From Rhodobacteraceae bacterium Alg231-30 (GTDB lineage: Bacteria > Pseudomonadota > Alphaproteobacteria > Rhodobacterales > Rhodobacteraceae): a stretch of DNA of 64,000 bases. Every line of letters begins with the position of its first letter. Position 1 is the stretch's first letter. The translations under genes were made by a program, and so were the position numbers. Location: NCBI GenBank assembly GCA_900143615.1, contig FREU01000004.1, positions 186,001-250,000 of the forward strand, given 5' to 3'. The notes under the pieces were generated by a model. It saw only the letters and a list, made by a program, of their open reading frames with translations, was not told the DNA's origin and did not search any database. Of this stretch, positions 27,785 to 36,842 are shown one piece after another.

Positions 27785-27791
27785 CCATGAC

Positions 27792-27810
27792 TTTGCTGCA
27801 TTGCAGCAAA
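27792..27810. promoter_or_regulatory. Perfect palindrome TTTGCTGCA-T-TGCAGCAAA, candidate PhaR-type operator
   Basis: Nine-base arms around a single T. It contains CTGC-N3-GCAG, the pattern described for the polyhydroxyalkanoate regulator PhaR in Rhodobacter and Paracoccus (from memory). It lies about 100 bases upstream of the DUF1127 gene. Shorter CTGC/TGCAG-containing relatives are seen at 37851-37861 (upstream of urtA) and 55382-55412 (upstream of nrtA). Confidence 0.6.
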
Positions 27811-27913
27811 CGCAAGACGGATATGACGAGAGAGGCCCTAGCAATGGCAATACCTTTGACCAATATTCAGCCACAGGGAAGGAACAACGACTCTTTAATG
27901 TCCGAGGTTCAAC

Positions 27914-28150
27914 ATGGCACTGACAGATACACACAGCACTACACACACTATTTCAGCAGCATCCATTGGCACAGTCTTGGTTGCTCCGTTCAAGGCAATC
28001 GGCCGCTTTTTCGTTCAGATCATGGAAAGCAACAGCCGCCTGCACCAAGTCGAGCAACTCAATGCTCTGACCGACGAAGAACTGGCAAAACGTGGCCTGC
28101 GTCGCGAAGACATCGTGCGCTTCGTATTCCGCGACTACATGCACTTCTGA
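27914..28150 (+). CDS. DUF1127 family small protein
   Basis: 78 residues. The C-terminal half LNALTDEELAKRGLRREDIVRFVF is the typical DUF1127 (YjiS-like) helix pair. GAGG precedes the ATG by six bases. Arg-rich DUF1127 proteins in alphaproteobacteria have been linked to RNA handling and to phosphate or carbon metabolism. It lies between ureC and ureE with a larger gap upstream, so it may have its own promoter under the palindrome at 27792. Confidence 0.88.
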   Translation: MALTDTHSTTHTISAASIGTVLVAPFKAIGRFFVQIMESNSRLHQVEQLNALTDEELAKRGLRREDIVRFVFRDYMHF

Positions 28151-28175
28151 TTTCTTTGGGCAAAGGGGGCGCACA

Positions 28176-28679
28176 ATGACTGCGTTGCTCACCGCCCGGA
28201 CCTATCACAATCACGCCCACGCCCCAGAAATGGGGCGCGTGGCGCTCTCCTACGAAGACCGGTTTCTACGTCGCAAAACGCTGACACTTGAAGATGGAAC
28301 CCGCCTTCTGGTCGATCTCCCCCAAACCACATCTCTGGATCATGGCGGCGTATTGGTTTTGACCGATGGCCGTGAGATTGGCGTTATTGCCGCGCCGGAA
28401 ACTCTCTTGCAGATCACGGCTGAAGATATGACGCGTGTCGCATGGCATGTCGGCAACCGCCACACACCCTGCCAGATCGAAGCCAACAGGCTACTGATCC
28501 AACCCGATCACGTGATTGCCGATATGCTGGCCTTGCTTGGCGCATCAGTCACCGAAGTGACCGAGCCATTTACGCCCGAAGGCGGCGCCTATGGGCATGG
28601 CCGCACACATGGCCACGATCATTCGCATGTGCATGACCACGCACATGATCACAGCCACGACCACCAACATGACCACTGA
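28176..28679 (+). CDS. ureE: Urease accessory protein UreE (nickel chaperone)
   Basis: 167 residues from the ATG at 28176 (AAAGGGGG upstream); the frame extends back into the DUF1127 gene without support. The N-terminal peptide-binding domain is followed by the metal-binding domain with VAWHVGNRHTPCQIE, and a C-terminal tail with 13 His mixed with Asp, Gly and Ser. UreE stores Ni2+ and passes it to UreG. Its last 11 bases overlap the ureF start inside the His-coding tail. Confidence 0.95.
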   Translation: MTALLTARTYHNHAHAPEMGRVALSYEDRFLRRKTLTLEDGTRLLVDLPQTTSLDHGGVLVLTDGREIGVIAAPETLLQITAEDMTRVAWHVGNRHTPCQIEANRLLIQPDHVIADMLALLGASVTEVTEPFTPEGGAYGHGRTHGHDHSHVHDHAHDHSHDHQHDH

Positions 28680-29313
28680 CCCGATCCTAACTTTGACCCA
28701 ATGGTTATCTCCTGCCTATCCGGTAGGGGCTTTCAGCTACAGCCATGGGCTGGAAACTATGGTGGAACAGGGCGCTGTTACCGATGTCGCCAGCTTTCGG
28801 GACTGGTTGGGGGACATTATTGAACATGGCGCAGGCCACAGCGATGCAATCCTTTTAACCGCCGCCTATAACGCAAATAACAACGATGAATTGGCCGAGA
28901 TCGATGCCTTAGCGCGCGCTTTGGCACCATCGCGCGAACGGCTTCTGGAAACCGACCAACAAGGCGGCGCGTTTGCACGTACCACGGCAGATATCCTTGA
29001 TCTGCCGCTTTTCTCGCTCACCTATCCGGTGGCCGTCGGCCGCGCGGCAAGGCTGCAAGATCTGCCCCTCGCAGAAACCGCGCGTCTGTTTTTACATGCT
29101 TTTGCGGCCAATCTCACCTCGGCGGCGATCCGACTTGTTCCGCTTGGACAAACCGAAGGACAGCTGGCCCTACATCAATTGACACCGCTCTGCCAATCCA
29201 TGGCGGACAAAGCGATCACCGAAACAATTGACGCTATCGGGTCATCTGCATTTGCCGCCGACATCGCGTCGATGAACCACGAAACCCAATATTCAAGGCT
29301 ATTTCGCTCATGA
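28669..29313 (+). CDS. ureF: Urease accessory protein UreF
   Basis: 214 residues from the ATG at 28669, which gives the family start [27 protein letters not shown]; the longer frame upstream only reads the UreE tail in another frame. It is an all-helical protein that bridges UreD and UreG and gates nickel insertion. It overlaps ureE by 11 bases and ureG by four (ATGA at 29310), so E, F and G are translationally coupled. Confidence 0.95.
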   Translation: MTTDPILTLTQWLSPAYPVGAFSYSHGLETMVEQGAVTDVASFRDWLGDIIEHGAGHSDAILLTAAYNANNNDELAEIDALARALAPSRERLLETDQQGGAFARTTADILDLPLFSLTYPVAVGRAARLQDLPLAETARLFLHAFAANLTSAAIRLVPLGQTEGQLALHQLTPLCQSMADKAITETIDAIGSSAFAADIASMNHETQYSRLFRS

Positions 29314-29948
29314 CTTCTCCAAACGGACCACTTCGTATCGGCATTGGCGGCCCTGTTGGTGCTGGCAAAACGACCCTGACCGCCAATCTCTGCCTTGCGC
29401 TGCGCGACAAGCTGTCGATCGCTGTCGTCACCAACGACATTTACACTCGCGAGGACGCCGAAGAACTGATGCGCCGTCAGGTGTTACCATTGGATCGTAT
29501 CAAGGGTGTCGAAACAGGTGGTTGCCCACACACTGCGATCCGCGAAGATGCCTCGATAAACCTTGCCGCAATTGCCGAACTCAACGCACAGATCCCTGAT
29601 CTCGATGTCGTGCTTATTGAATCTGGCGGCGACAATCTCTCCGCCACTTTTAGTCCGGAACTGGCGGATATCACCATCTATGTAATCGACGTGGCAGCAG
29701 GCGAAGAAATCCCCCGCAAGGGCGGACCCGCGATCACCAAATCCGACATCTTGGTCATCAACAAAACCGATCTCGCCCCCCACGTCGGCGCCTCGCTCGA
29801 GGTCATGGATCGCGACGCCACCCGCATGCGCGCGGGTCGCCCGTTTGTGTTTGCCGCGATGCGCCACAATCAGGGATTGGACAAACTGCTTCCATTGATT
29901 GGTGAAATTGGTGGCCTGCCGGAATTGATGTCTAAGGCTGCAGAATAG
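29310..29948 (+). CDS. ureG: Urease accessory GTPase UreG
   Basis: 212 residues, SIMIBI-class GTPase. P-loop GPVGAGKT at 14-21; nickel-binding CPH in [18 protein letters not shown]; and the NKTDLAP guanine motif. It supplies GTP hydrolysis and nickel for urease maturation. Last gene of the urease cluster; a 76-bp gap with no clear terminator separates it from bioM. Confidence 0.98.
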   Translation: MTSPNGPLRIGIGGPVGAGKTTLTANLCLALRDKLSIAVVTNDIYTREDAEELMRRQVLPLDRIKGVETGGCPHTAIREDASINLAAIAELNAQIPDLDVVLIESGGDNLSATFSPELADITIYVIDVAAGEEIPRKGGPAITKSDILVINKTDLAPHVGASLEVMDRDATRMRAGRPFVFAAMRHNQGLDKLLPLIGEIGGLPELMSKAAE

Positions 29949-30024
29949 CCCATCGGCCCCAAAGCGCCTTCTCTCCCTGCACGCTTTGCGTTATCAGCGC
30001 GCAAGCTCGTGTCAGGGGGATTCC

Positions 30025-30699
30025 ATGATTGAAATTCGCAATGTCAGTCACAGTTTTGGCGACCAGCCCATTCTGCATGACATTTCACTCACGCTCTCTG
30101 AACGCCGCATCGCTATTGTTGGCGCAAACGGCTCGGGAAAATCCACCTTTGCGCGCCTACTCAACGGCCTCTTGCTGCCCACGTCAGGCGAAGTGCTTGT
30201 TGATGGCATAAACACCGAAAAAGACGGCAAACACGTGCGCGCCAAAGTTGGTTTTGTGTTTCAGAACCCCGACAATCAAATTGTGTTTCCAGTGGTCGAA
30301 GAAGACCTTGCCTTTGGCATGAAAAACCTCGGATTTTCCAAAGAAACGATCGAGGAAAAAACCGTCGAAATCCTTACGCGCTATGACATGAACCATTTGC
30401 GAGAGCATCCCGCCCATCTGTTGTCCGGCGGCCAGAAACAGCTGCTCGCCATCGCGGGCGTACTGGTCATGGATCCCGCTTATCTTGTACTGGACGAACC
30501 CACGACCTTATTGGACTTGCGCAATAAACGTCGCGTTGCCGCCGCGCTGGACGCTTTGGAGCAAACCGTTATCTTGGCCAGCCATGATCTTGACCTGATT
30601 GCGGATTACGATCGCGTTCTGGTTTTTGAAAATGGCCAAGTCGTCATCGATGATGTGCCGACCAATGCGATCCCCGCTTATGAAAAGCTGATGTCCTGA
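30025..30699 (+). CDS. bioM: Energy-coupling-factor ATPase for biotin uptake (BioM)
   Basis: 224 residues from the ATG at 30025 (AGGGGG upstream). Walker [10 protein letters not shown] near 34-42, Q-loop [12 protein letters not shown], signature [11 protein letters not shown], Walker B YLVLDEP and the H-loop SHDLD. The QNPDNQ form is typical of ECF transporter ATPases. With the next two genes it forms BioMNY, which imports biotin. It overlaps bioN by one base (TGATG). The substrate is inferred from bioY. Confidence 0.92.
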   Translation: MIEIRNVSHSFGDQPILHDISLTLSERRIAIVGANGSGKSTFARLLNGLLLPTSGEVLVDGINTEKDGKHVRAKVGFVFQNPDNQIVFPVVEEDLAFGMKNLGFSKETIEEKTVEILTRYDMNHLREHPAHLLSGGQKQLLAIAGVLVMDPAYLVLDEPTTLLDLRNKRRVAAALDALEQTVILASHDLDLIADYDRVLVFENGQVVIDDVPTNAIPAYEKLMS

Positions 30700-31295
30700 T
30701 GCTGGATATGTACTCCCCTGGCACCTCGGTTCTGCACCGTTTGACACCCGGCCCGAAAATCTTCGCCCTGATGGGGCTAGGCACGGCGCTTTTCCTGACG
30801 GAAAGTACCTATGTCGTCGCCGGTGCCCTGATGTGTGTGCTTGCGCTTTATCGGCTGGCAGCGCTCTCGCTGCGTCAGGTATGGAACCAAATCCGCCCCG
30901 TATTGTGGCTACTCATCCTATTTTTCGCGCTGCAATGGTGGCTAAGTGGCCCAATGCTGGCCGCCTTCGTGGTCTTACGCCTTGCAACGCTTTTGTTGCT
31001 GGCCGGTCTTGTGACATTGACCAGTCGCGCTAGCGACATGATCGACGCGATATCGCATGGTCTGAAATTCCTGCGCCCTATCGGCGTAAATCCCGCCAAA
31101 GTTGGTCTCGCGATTTCCCTGACCCTGCGCTTTATTCCGGTCTTGGCACAGGTGACCGCCGAAGTCAGAGAAGCCCAGAAGGTGCGCGGATTAGAGCGCT
31201 CAGTGATCGCGCTTGCACTTCCTGTTGCAATCAGGACGTTAAAAATGGCCGAAGATATTTCTGACGCGATCGATGCCCGAGGATTTAAATCTTAA
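30699..31295 (+). CDS. bioN: Energy-coupling-factor transmembrane protein (BioN)
   Basis: 198 residues with about five transmembrane segments. The two coupling motifs of T-components are visible: AQKVRG near 162-167 and DARGFKS at the very C-terminus. It links the ATPase BioM to the substrate-binding BioY in the inner membrane. It is slightly short for the family, as is usual for BioN. It overlaps bioM by one base and is followed by a 105-bp gap before bioY. Confidence 0.92.
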   Translation: MLDMYSPGTSVLHRLTPGPKIFALMGLGTALFLTESTYVVAGALMCVLALYRLAALSLRQVWNQIRPVLWLLILFFALQWWLSGPMLAAFVVLRLATLLLLAGLVTLTSRASDMIDAISHGLKFLRPIGVNPAKVGLAISLTLRFIPVLAQVTAEVREAQKVRGLERSVIALALPVAIRTLKMAEDISDAIDARGFKS

Positions 31296-31400
31296 AATTT
31301 AACTAACGAAACGTATTTCTTGCTTTTGTGCAAGTGCAGCATTACCACCTGCAAAATCCTCCACGTTGCCGCTCAAAACGCACAGAAGGAAACGCGCACT

Positions 31401-31937
31401 ATGAATACCAAGAGCATCGTCTATATCGCTCTTTTTGCTGCCCTCACGGCGGCGCTCGGACTTTTCCCACCGGTCGCCTTTGCTGGCCTTGGCCTGCCGC
31501 CAATTACTGCGCAATCGCTGGGCGTTATGCTCGCAGGTGCCATCTTGGGCGCAAGACGCGGTGCTCTGGCCATGTTGCTGTTCGTGGTCCTTGTCGCAGT
31601 TGGCTTGCCACTGCTATCTGGCGGACGCGGCGGATTTGGCGTTTTCCTCAGCGGATCCGGTGGCTTCCTTCTGGCTTGGCCGCTCTCGGCCTATGTGATC
31701 GGCTGGTTGCTGCAGCGCTACAAAGGCGCCAATTTCGCCATGCAATGCCTGTTTGTCTCCTACGGTGGTATTCTTGTGATGTATGCGATCGGCGTTCCAT
31801 GGATGGCCGTCATCGCCAAGCTGGAACTCAGCAAGGCCATGACAATCATGCTCGCCTACATTCCAGGAGATCTCATCAAAGTGGTCATTGCGACAATCAT
31901 CGCGCGCGGCGTACGTAAAGCGCTGCCAAACATCTAG
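31401..31937 (+). CDS. bioY: Biotin transporter BioY
   Basis: 178 residues from the ATG at 31401; the frame starts at 31320 but the added part is not membrane-like. Six hydrophobic segments and the BioY motifs GLPPITAQSLGVMLAGAILG and GLPLLSGGRGGFGVFLSGSGGFLLAWP are complete. It binds biotin for the ECF module BioMN. AAGGAA precedes the start. It is followed by an acyl-CoA ligase gene six bases later, so transport and ligase genes are one transcript. No BioR-type TTAT-N2-ATAA palindrome was seen upstream. Confidence 0.96.
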   Translation: MNTKSIVYIALFAALTAALGLFPPVAFAGLGLPPITAQSLGVMLAGAILGARRGALAMLLFVVLVAVGLPLLSGGRGGFGVFLSGSGGFLLAWPLSAYVIGWLLQRYKGANFAMQCLFVSYGGILVMYAIGVPWMAVIAKLELSKAMTIMLAYIPGDLIKVVIATIIARGVRKALPNI

Positions 31938-31943
31938 GTCACT

Positions 31944-33458
31944 GTGCCGCTCGGCTCAAATCTCTGGACCCATGCTCGCCAGCGCCCCGACGCGCTGGCG
32001 GTTGCACTCGCCGAGCAAAGCTGGACATATCATGATCTGGCACGCGCAACTTCTGGCTTGGCCGGTTGGGCACGCAGCCTCCCCAAGAAACACCATAACG
32101 GCCTCACACTGCCGCCCCATGGCAGACTGATTGCGCTTTCTTTGGGAAACCACGCATCGGCAGCCCCCGCCCTGACGCTGGGATTAGCGACAGACCATGC
32201 TATAGCCGTATGTGATCCGGCTTGGCCCGAGGGGCTTTTGTCAGAAACACTGGCCAAACTACGCCCTGACGGCCTTGTTGCACTCTCTCATCAAACCGCC
32301 TTGCTCGACAGAGCCCATGCGCTAAGCATCCCTGTCTTGCTCGGCGATCAGGCCTTACCGACAAGCCACAGTCTTCCTAACGTCACGACCTGCGGCAACC
32401 TCAGCTTTCTCGTCGGCTTTACGTCCGGAACGACCTCCTCCCCCAAAGCTTTTGCCCGCAATCGTGCCTCATGGCGGATTAGCCTGCGCGAAGGCAAAAC
32501 GGCCTTCAACCTCTCTGATCAAAGCCACACCCTTGCGCCCGGTCCGCTGTCTCACGGCATCACTCTTTATGCTTTTGCTGAAACACTGTCGCTAGGTGCC
32601 GCGTTTTACGGCCAAGACACCTCCAACAGCTTCAAAACCGCGCGCCTTCTTCTTGAAAACACCGTCTCACGCCTCGTTGCAGTGCCAACCATGCTTCAAT
32701 CCCTGACAACGCGCGGCCCATTTCCAATTCTTAAAAACGTCACCACGGCTGGAGCCAAACTTGCTCCAAGGACACTGACCCAGCTCTATGGTGCCTTTCC
32801 AAATGCAACCATCCACGAGTACTTTGGCGCATCGGAACTAGGCTTCGTCAGCCACGCTGAACATCGCAGAAATGCCTCAAGTGCCGCGGCCGATACTGTC
32901 GGCCACCCGTTCTCTCACGTAGACATGCGCCTGCTCGATGCCAACGGCGCGCCGTCCCAAACCAACCAAGGCACTGTTTACGTCCGCGCGGACTTGGCCA
33001 TCGAGGGTTATCTGTTCGGACAGGACAATTCCGGATTTCGCCAGCACGAAGGCTGGGCAACCGTTGGAGACATCGCGCGCCGCAACACCGATGGCAGCCT
33101 GACACTTCTGGGGCGCGAAGGCGGCATGGTCATTTCGGGCGGATATAATATCTATCCTCAAGAGGTTGCGCACGCCCTTCAATCTGCCCTTGGTGTTTTG
33201 CAGGTGCATGTCACCGCACGCGGAGATGAAAACCGCGGTCAGTCTCTGATTGCGCTCCTCAATGTTGATCAACACTTTGATGCACAGACGCTAAGAGCCC
33301 ATTGCGCCGAGCACCTGCCGCGCTACAAAATCCCGCGCAAGGTCTTTACAGTGGAGACATGGCCAACCACGAAAAGTGGAAAAACCGCCATTAACACGCT
33401 GGAACACTGGCTAGATCAAAAGGATATGCGGCTTGTCCCACTTCACACTCCCGCTTGA
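31944..33458 (+). CDS. AMP-forming acyl-CoA ligase linked to bioY
   Basis: 504 residues from a GTG at 31944. ANL superfamily: phosphate loop FTSGTTSSPKA near 158-168, EYFGASELGF near 292-301, VGDIARRNTDGSLTLLGREGGMVISGGYNIYP near 370-401, and a C-terminal catalytic Lys in PTTKSGKTAIN. It activates a carboxylic acid with ATP and CoA. In Bacillus the order bioY-ligase-thiolase (yhfU-T-S) is known and biotin-regulated, so a role in making or salvaging a biotin precursor acyl-CoA is plausible. It overlaps the thiolase gene by 26 bases. Confidence 0.87.
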   Translation: MPLGSNLWTHARQRPDALAVALAEQSWTYHDLARATSGLAGWARSLPKKHHNGLTLPPHGRLIALSLGNHASAAPALTLGLATDHAIAVCDPAWPEGLLSETLAKLRPDGLVALSHQTALLDRAHALSIPVLLGDQALPTSHSLPNVTTCGNLSFLVGFTSGTTSSPKAFARNRASWRISLREGKTAFNLSDQSHTLAPGPLSHGITLYAFAETLSLGAAFYGQDTSNSFKTARLLLENTVSRLVAVPTMLQSLTTRGPFPILKNVTTAGAKLAPRTLTQLYGAFPNATIHEYFGASELGFVSHAEHRRNASSAAADTVGHPFSHVDMRLLDANGAPSQTNQGTVYVRADLAIEGYLFGQDNSGFRQHEGWATVGDIARRNTDGSLTLLGREGGMVISGGYNIYPQEVAHALQSALGVLQVHVTARGDENRGQSLIALLNVDQHFDAQTLRAHCAEHLPRYKIPRKVFTVETWPTTKSGKTAINTLEHWLDQKDMRLVPLHTPA

Positions 33459-34608
33459 CCGCCAACCGGTGATTATCGCCGCGCGGCGTAGTGCAATCGG
33501 ACGCGCGGGAGGGATGTTTGCGGAGGTGGAGGTAGAAGATCTCGCCGCCTCTGTAATGCGTGCCGCGATCGCTGATGCGGGTATACCAGCTGAAGACATT
33601 GACGATGTCCTTCTTGGCAATGCTTCGGGACCGGGCGGAAACGTCGCGCGCCTGTCACTGCTCAGCGCTGGACTTGCGCACCACATCCCCGGCGTCACAA
33701 TCGACCGTCAATGCGGCTCGGGGCTTGAGGCCGTTAATCTCGCCTGTCAAAAGATCGCCTCCGGCGCAGGTCAGATCTTTGTCGCAGGCGGTGTTGAGAG
33801 CCAAAGCCGGGCTCCCCTTCGTACCCTACCCGCCAGCAAAACACTCCCTGAACAAAACTATTCCCGTGCGCGCTTTTCCCCCGACTCAATTGGCGATCCT
33901 GAGATGGGAGTTGCCGCTGAAAATGTCGCTGCAGCTTTTAAGGTTTCCCGCGCACGCCAAGACGCCTTCGCCCTGCAATCCCAAGCCCGCGCCGTCGCGG
34001 CCGCGGCAGCCGGTAAATTCAACGCTGAAATTGCACCTGTGGCGGCTCAGAACCAAGACGAGTGCATTCGCGCGGATATGACAGCACAACGTCTTGCACG
34101 TCTGCGCCCCGCGTTTGCCAAAGATGGCACCGTGACTGTCGGCAACGCCTGCCCTTTAAACGATGGTGCCGCAGCAATTGTTGTGACCTCAGCCCAGCGG
34201 GCCCGCGACCTTGGCCACCGCACCGCACTGGCCTATCTGGACAGCGCCAGCGCCGGAGTGGATCCAAACCTTCTGGGCATCGGCCCTGTTGCCTCAACCC
34301 ACAAACTGCTGCAGCGCAATCCCAACCTTTCGCTCAACCTGCTGACACATCTGGAATTCAACGAAGCCTTTGCGTCCCAAGTATTAGCCAGTCTTGATCA
34401 ACTCGATCTTGCGTCTGATTTTGTAAACCAAGACGGCGGGGCCATTGCTTTGGGGCATCCCTTTGCAGCCTCCGGCGCCATTCTCGTCACGCGGCTTTAC
34501 AGCCAACTGATGCGCGATACGGTCACCCAAAATGCGCTTGCCATGGCCATGATCGGCATCGGTGGCGGCCAAGGCATCACCACCGCTTTCGCGCCAATGA
34601 CCCTTTAA
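33433..34608 (+). CDS. Thiolase-family acyltransferase lacking the second catalytic cysteine
   Basis: 391 residues from a TTG at 33433 that overlaps the ligase gene; a later start is possible. The nucleophile C94 (DRQCGSG) and the His H342 (GGAIALGHPFAASG) are present, as is NEAFA. In the C-terminal motif that normally reads C-I-G-G-G-Q/M-G, this protein has GIGGGQG, so the second catalytic Cys is Gly375. This should alter or remove classic thiolysis. Last gene of the bioMNY-ligase-thiolase cluster. The fatty-acid-like substrate is unknown. Confidence 0.88.
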   Translation: MSHFTLPLDRQPVIIAARRSAIGRAGGMFAEVEVEDLAASVMRAAIADAGIPAEDIDDVLLGNASGPGGNVARLSLLSAGLAHHIPGVTIDRQCGSGLEAVNLACQKIASGAGQIFVAGGVESQSRAPLRTLPASKTLPEQNYSRARFSPDSIGDPEMGVAAENVAAAFKVSRARQDAFALQSQARAVAAAAAGKFNAEIAPVAAQNQDECIRADMTAQRLARLRPAFAKDGTVTVGNACPLNDGAAAIVVTSAQRARDLGHRTALAYLDSASAGVDPNLLGIGPVASTHKLLQRNPNLSLNLLTHLEFNEAFASQVLASLDQLDLASDFVNQDGGAIALGHPFAASGAILVTRLYSQLMRDTVTQNALAMAMIGIGGGQGITTAFAPMTL

Positions 34609-34681
34609 TCCGCGCTTCCTCTTGCTCTAAATATCCCGGGGGTGTCGCGGCGCGACGCGACGGGGGCTGGCCCCCAAATGC

Positions 34682-34707
34682 AAAACGGGGCCGCCATCGC
34701 GACCCCG
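34682..34707 (-). terminator. Intrinsic terminator of ilvD
   Basis: On the minus strand CGGGGTC pairs with GGCCCCG (one G-U) around eight bases, followed by TTTT. It lies 26 bases beyond the ilvD stop. Between it and the thiolase stop is a GGGGGC-TG-GCCCCC hairpin (34662-34675) of a GC-rich type often seen between Rhodobacteraceae genes. Confidence 0.8.
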
Positions 34708-34732
34708 CTCAATTCTCTCAACTGACGCAGAT

Positions 34733-36583
34733 TTACTCGTCTTCATCCAACACCCGCACAGCTCCAAGCGACGCGTTGGAAACATGTGCTGCGTAGACTT
34801 TCAGAGCCTTAGACACCGCCCGAGGACGCCCTTCGGCCTTCCAGACTTTCTTGTCGGCCTGCGGGTGGTTGGCGCGACGTTCGGCCAGAACCTCTTCGCT
34901 CACATCCAGATGGATCGTCCGGTTTGGCACCGAAATCTTGATCTTGTCGCCATCTTCCACCAACCCGATCACACCCTTCTCAGCCGCTTCCGGCGAGGCA
35001 TGACCAATCGAAAGCCCCGCGGTTCCGCCCGAGAAACGGCCGTCCGTCAAAAGCGCACAGGTCGTGTCGAGCTTCTTGGATTTCAGATAGGCCGTTGGGT
35101 ACAGCATCTCCTGCATACCGGGCCCACCCTTGGGGCCTTCATATCGGATGACCACAACGGAATATGGCTGCACTTCGTTCTGCAAAATCCCGTGCATTGC
35201 GTCGTCCATACTTTCAAAGACCTTCGCTGTGCCTTCAAACTCATACATCTCTTTGATGACGCCCGCTGTCTTTAGGATACAACCCTGCTCGGCGATATTG
35301 CCAAACAGCACGCACAATCCTCCTTCTTCGGAATACGCATTGTCAAAATCGCGCACACAACCGTCTTCGATATCCAGATCAAGCTCGGTGTACATCCGTG
35401 ACTGGCTAAACGCCTGCGTGGTGCGCACACCACCGGGCGCTGCGATAAACAAATCACGTGCCTCATTACCCGCAGTTTCACGGCGAATATCCCATTTGTC
35501 GATAAACTCGCCCACGGTCTTTTCATGCACAGTCGCACACTCTCGGTGGATTTTGCCTTCTCGGTCCAATTCCCCCAAAATCCGCGCAATACCGCCAGCA
35601 CGGTGCACATCTTCCATGTGATATTTCGGTGTGGACGGTGCAACCTTGCACAGATGCGGAATCTGGCGGCTCATGCGATCCATGTCCGCCATGGTAAAGT
35701 CCACTTCACCCTCATGCGCAATCGCCAAGAGGTGCAGCACGGTGTTGGTGGACCCTCCCATGGCGATATCCAGCGCCATGGCGTTTTCAAAAGCTTTGAA
35801 GTTGGCAATCCCGCGTGGCAGCGCAGTCTCGTCACCGTCTTTGTACCACCGCTCACACAACTCAACGATCTTGTGGCCAGCTTCCTCAAACAGCCCACGG
35901 CGTTTGGAATGTGTTGCCAGCAACGACCCGTTGCCCGGCAGGGCCAGACCCAACGCTTCAGCCAGACAGTTCATCGAGTTCGCGGTAAACATCCCCGAGC
36001 ACGATCCACAAGTCGGACAAGCCGAGCGCTCAAGCTTATCGACTTCTTCCATCGAACGATCTTCGTCGGTTGCGCCCACAATTGCCGTCACCAGATCAGC
36101 CTTGTGCTCGCCGTCCTGCAACAGAACCTTGCCCGCCTCCATTGGACCGCCGGAGACAAACACCGCCGGAATGTTCAGACGCATTGCCGCCATCAACATA
36201 CCGGGAGTGATCTTGTCACAGTTGGAGATACACACCAGCGCGTCCGCGCAATGCGCATTCGCCATATACTCAACACTATCCGCGATCACTTCGCGCGACG
36301 GCAGCGAATACAGCATCCCGTCATGGCCCATCGCAATGCCATCATCCACCGCAATGGTGTTCATCTCTTTGGCAACACCACCGGCTTTTTCGATCTCGCG
36401 CGCGACCAGCTGACCCATGTCTTTGAGGTGTACGTGACCGGGCACAAATTCGGTGAACGAGTTGACCACCGCCACAATCGGTTTGCCAAAATCTTCCGTC
36501 TGCATGCCAGTTGCACGCCACAGCGCGCGGGCAGCGGCCATCCGGCGGCCAAAGGTGGAGGTCTTGGAACGAAGATCAGGCAT
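34733..36583 (-). CDS. ilvD: Dihydroxy-acid dehydratase
   Basis: 616 residues from the ATG at 36583 (GGAG upstream; family start [26 protein letters not shown]). The longer frame to 36625 is unsupported. Fe-S/Mg region: C122 in CISNCDK and the [18 protein letters not shown] block near 190. Also GGSTNTVLH and the C-terminal [14 protein letters not shown]. It dehydrates dihydroxy acids to the keto acids of valine and isoleucine, in the cytoplasm. 2-Oxoisovalerate from this step also feeds PanB. Confidence 0.98.
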   Translation of the reverse strand: MPDLRSKTSTFGRRMAAARALWRATGMQTEDFGKPIVAVVNSFTEFVPGHVHLKDMGQLVAREIEKAGGVAKEMNTIAVDDGIAMGHDGMLYSLPSREVIADSVEYMANAHCADALVCISNCDKITPGMLMAAMRLNIPAVFVSGGPMEAGKVLLQDGEHKADLVTAIVGATDEDRSMEEVDKLERSACPTCGSCSGMFTANSMNCLAEALGLALPGNGSLLATHSKRRGLFEEAGHKIVELCERWYKDGDETALPRGIANFKAFENAMALDIAMGGSTNTVLHLLAIAHEGEVDFTMADMDRMSRQIPHLCKVAPSTPKYHMEDVHRAGGIARILGELDREGKIHRECATVHEKTVGEFIDKWDIRRETAGNEARDLFIAAPGGVRTTQAFSQSRMYTELDLDIEDGCVRDFDNAYSEEGGLCVLFGNIAEQGCILKTAGVIKEMYEFEGTAKVFESMDDAMHGILQNEVQPYSVVVIRYEGPKGGPGMQEMLYPTAYLKSKKLDTTCALLTDGRFSGGTAGLSIGHASPEAAEKGVIGLVEDGDKIKISVPNRTIHLDVSEEVLAERRANHPQADKKVWKAEGRPRAVSKALKVYAAHVSNASLGAVRVLDEDE

Positions 36584-36842
36584 CTGGTGCACTCCTGCAG
36601 TGGCTCGGGCACAACGATGCTGCACCCCTTATGTCTCTGAGCAGAACGGGTGCCATTCCGAATGATAATTTGCAAGGGCGTCTGGCAATTTTGTTGCCAA
36701 TCCCCCCCCCGCCGGGTTGCAAAAAGATCGCAACTCTACCGTCTGGTGAAACCTGATGGCTGACAGAGGGTGGTTGCTCCTGGCCGCTGCGCAAACTAAC
36801 GTCGCGCCAAACCCCAAGCCTCTGGACCTCAGTCACTTTACC

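Noticed and set aside
30699-31400. BioR operator (TTAT-N2-ATAA palindrome) near bioY
   Set aside because: No such palindrome found in the bioM or bioY upstream regions.
35525-36640. 371-codon plus-strand open frame
   Set aside because: Antisense to ilvD, which has all its catalytic motifs and a terminator; no ribosome binding site or domain in the plus-strand frame.
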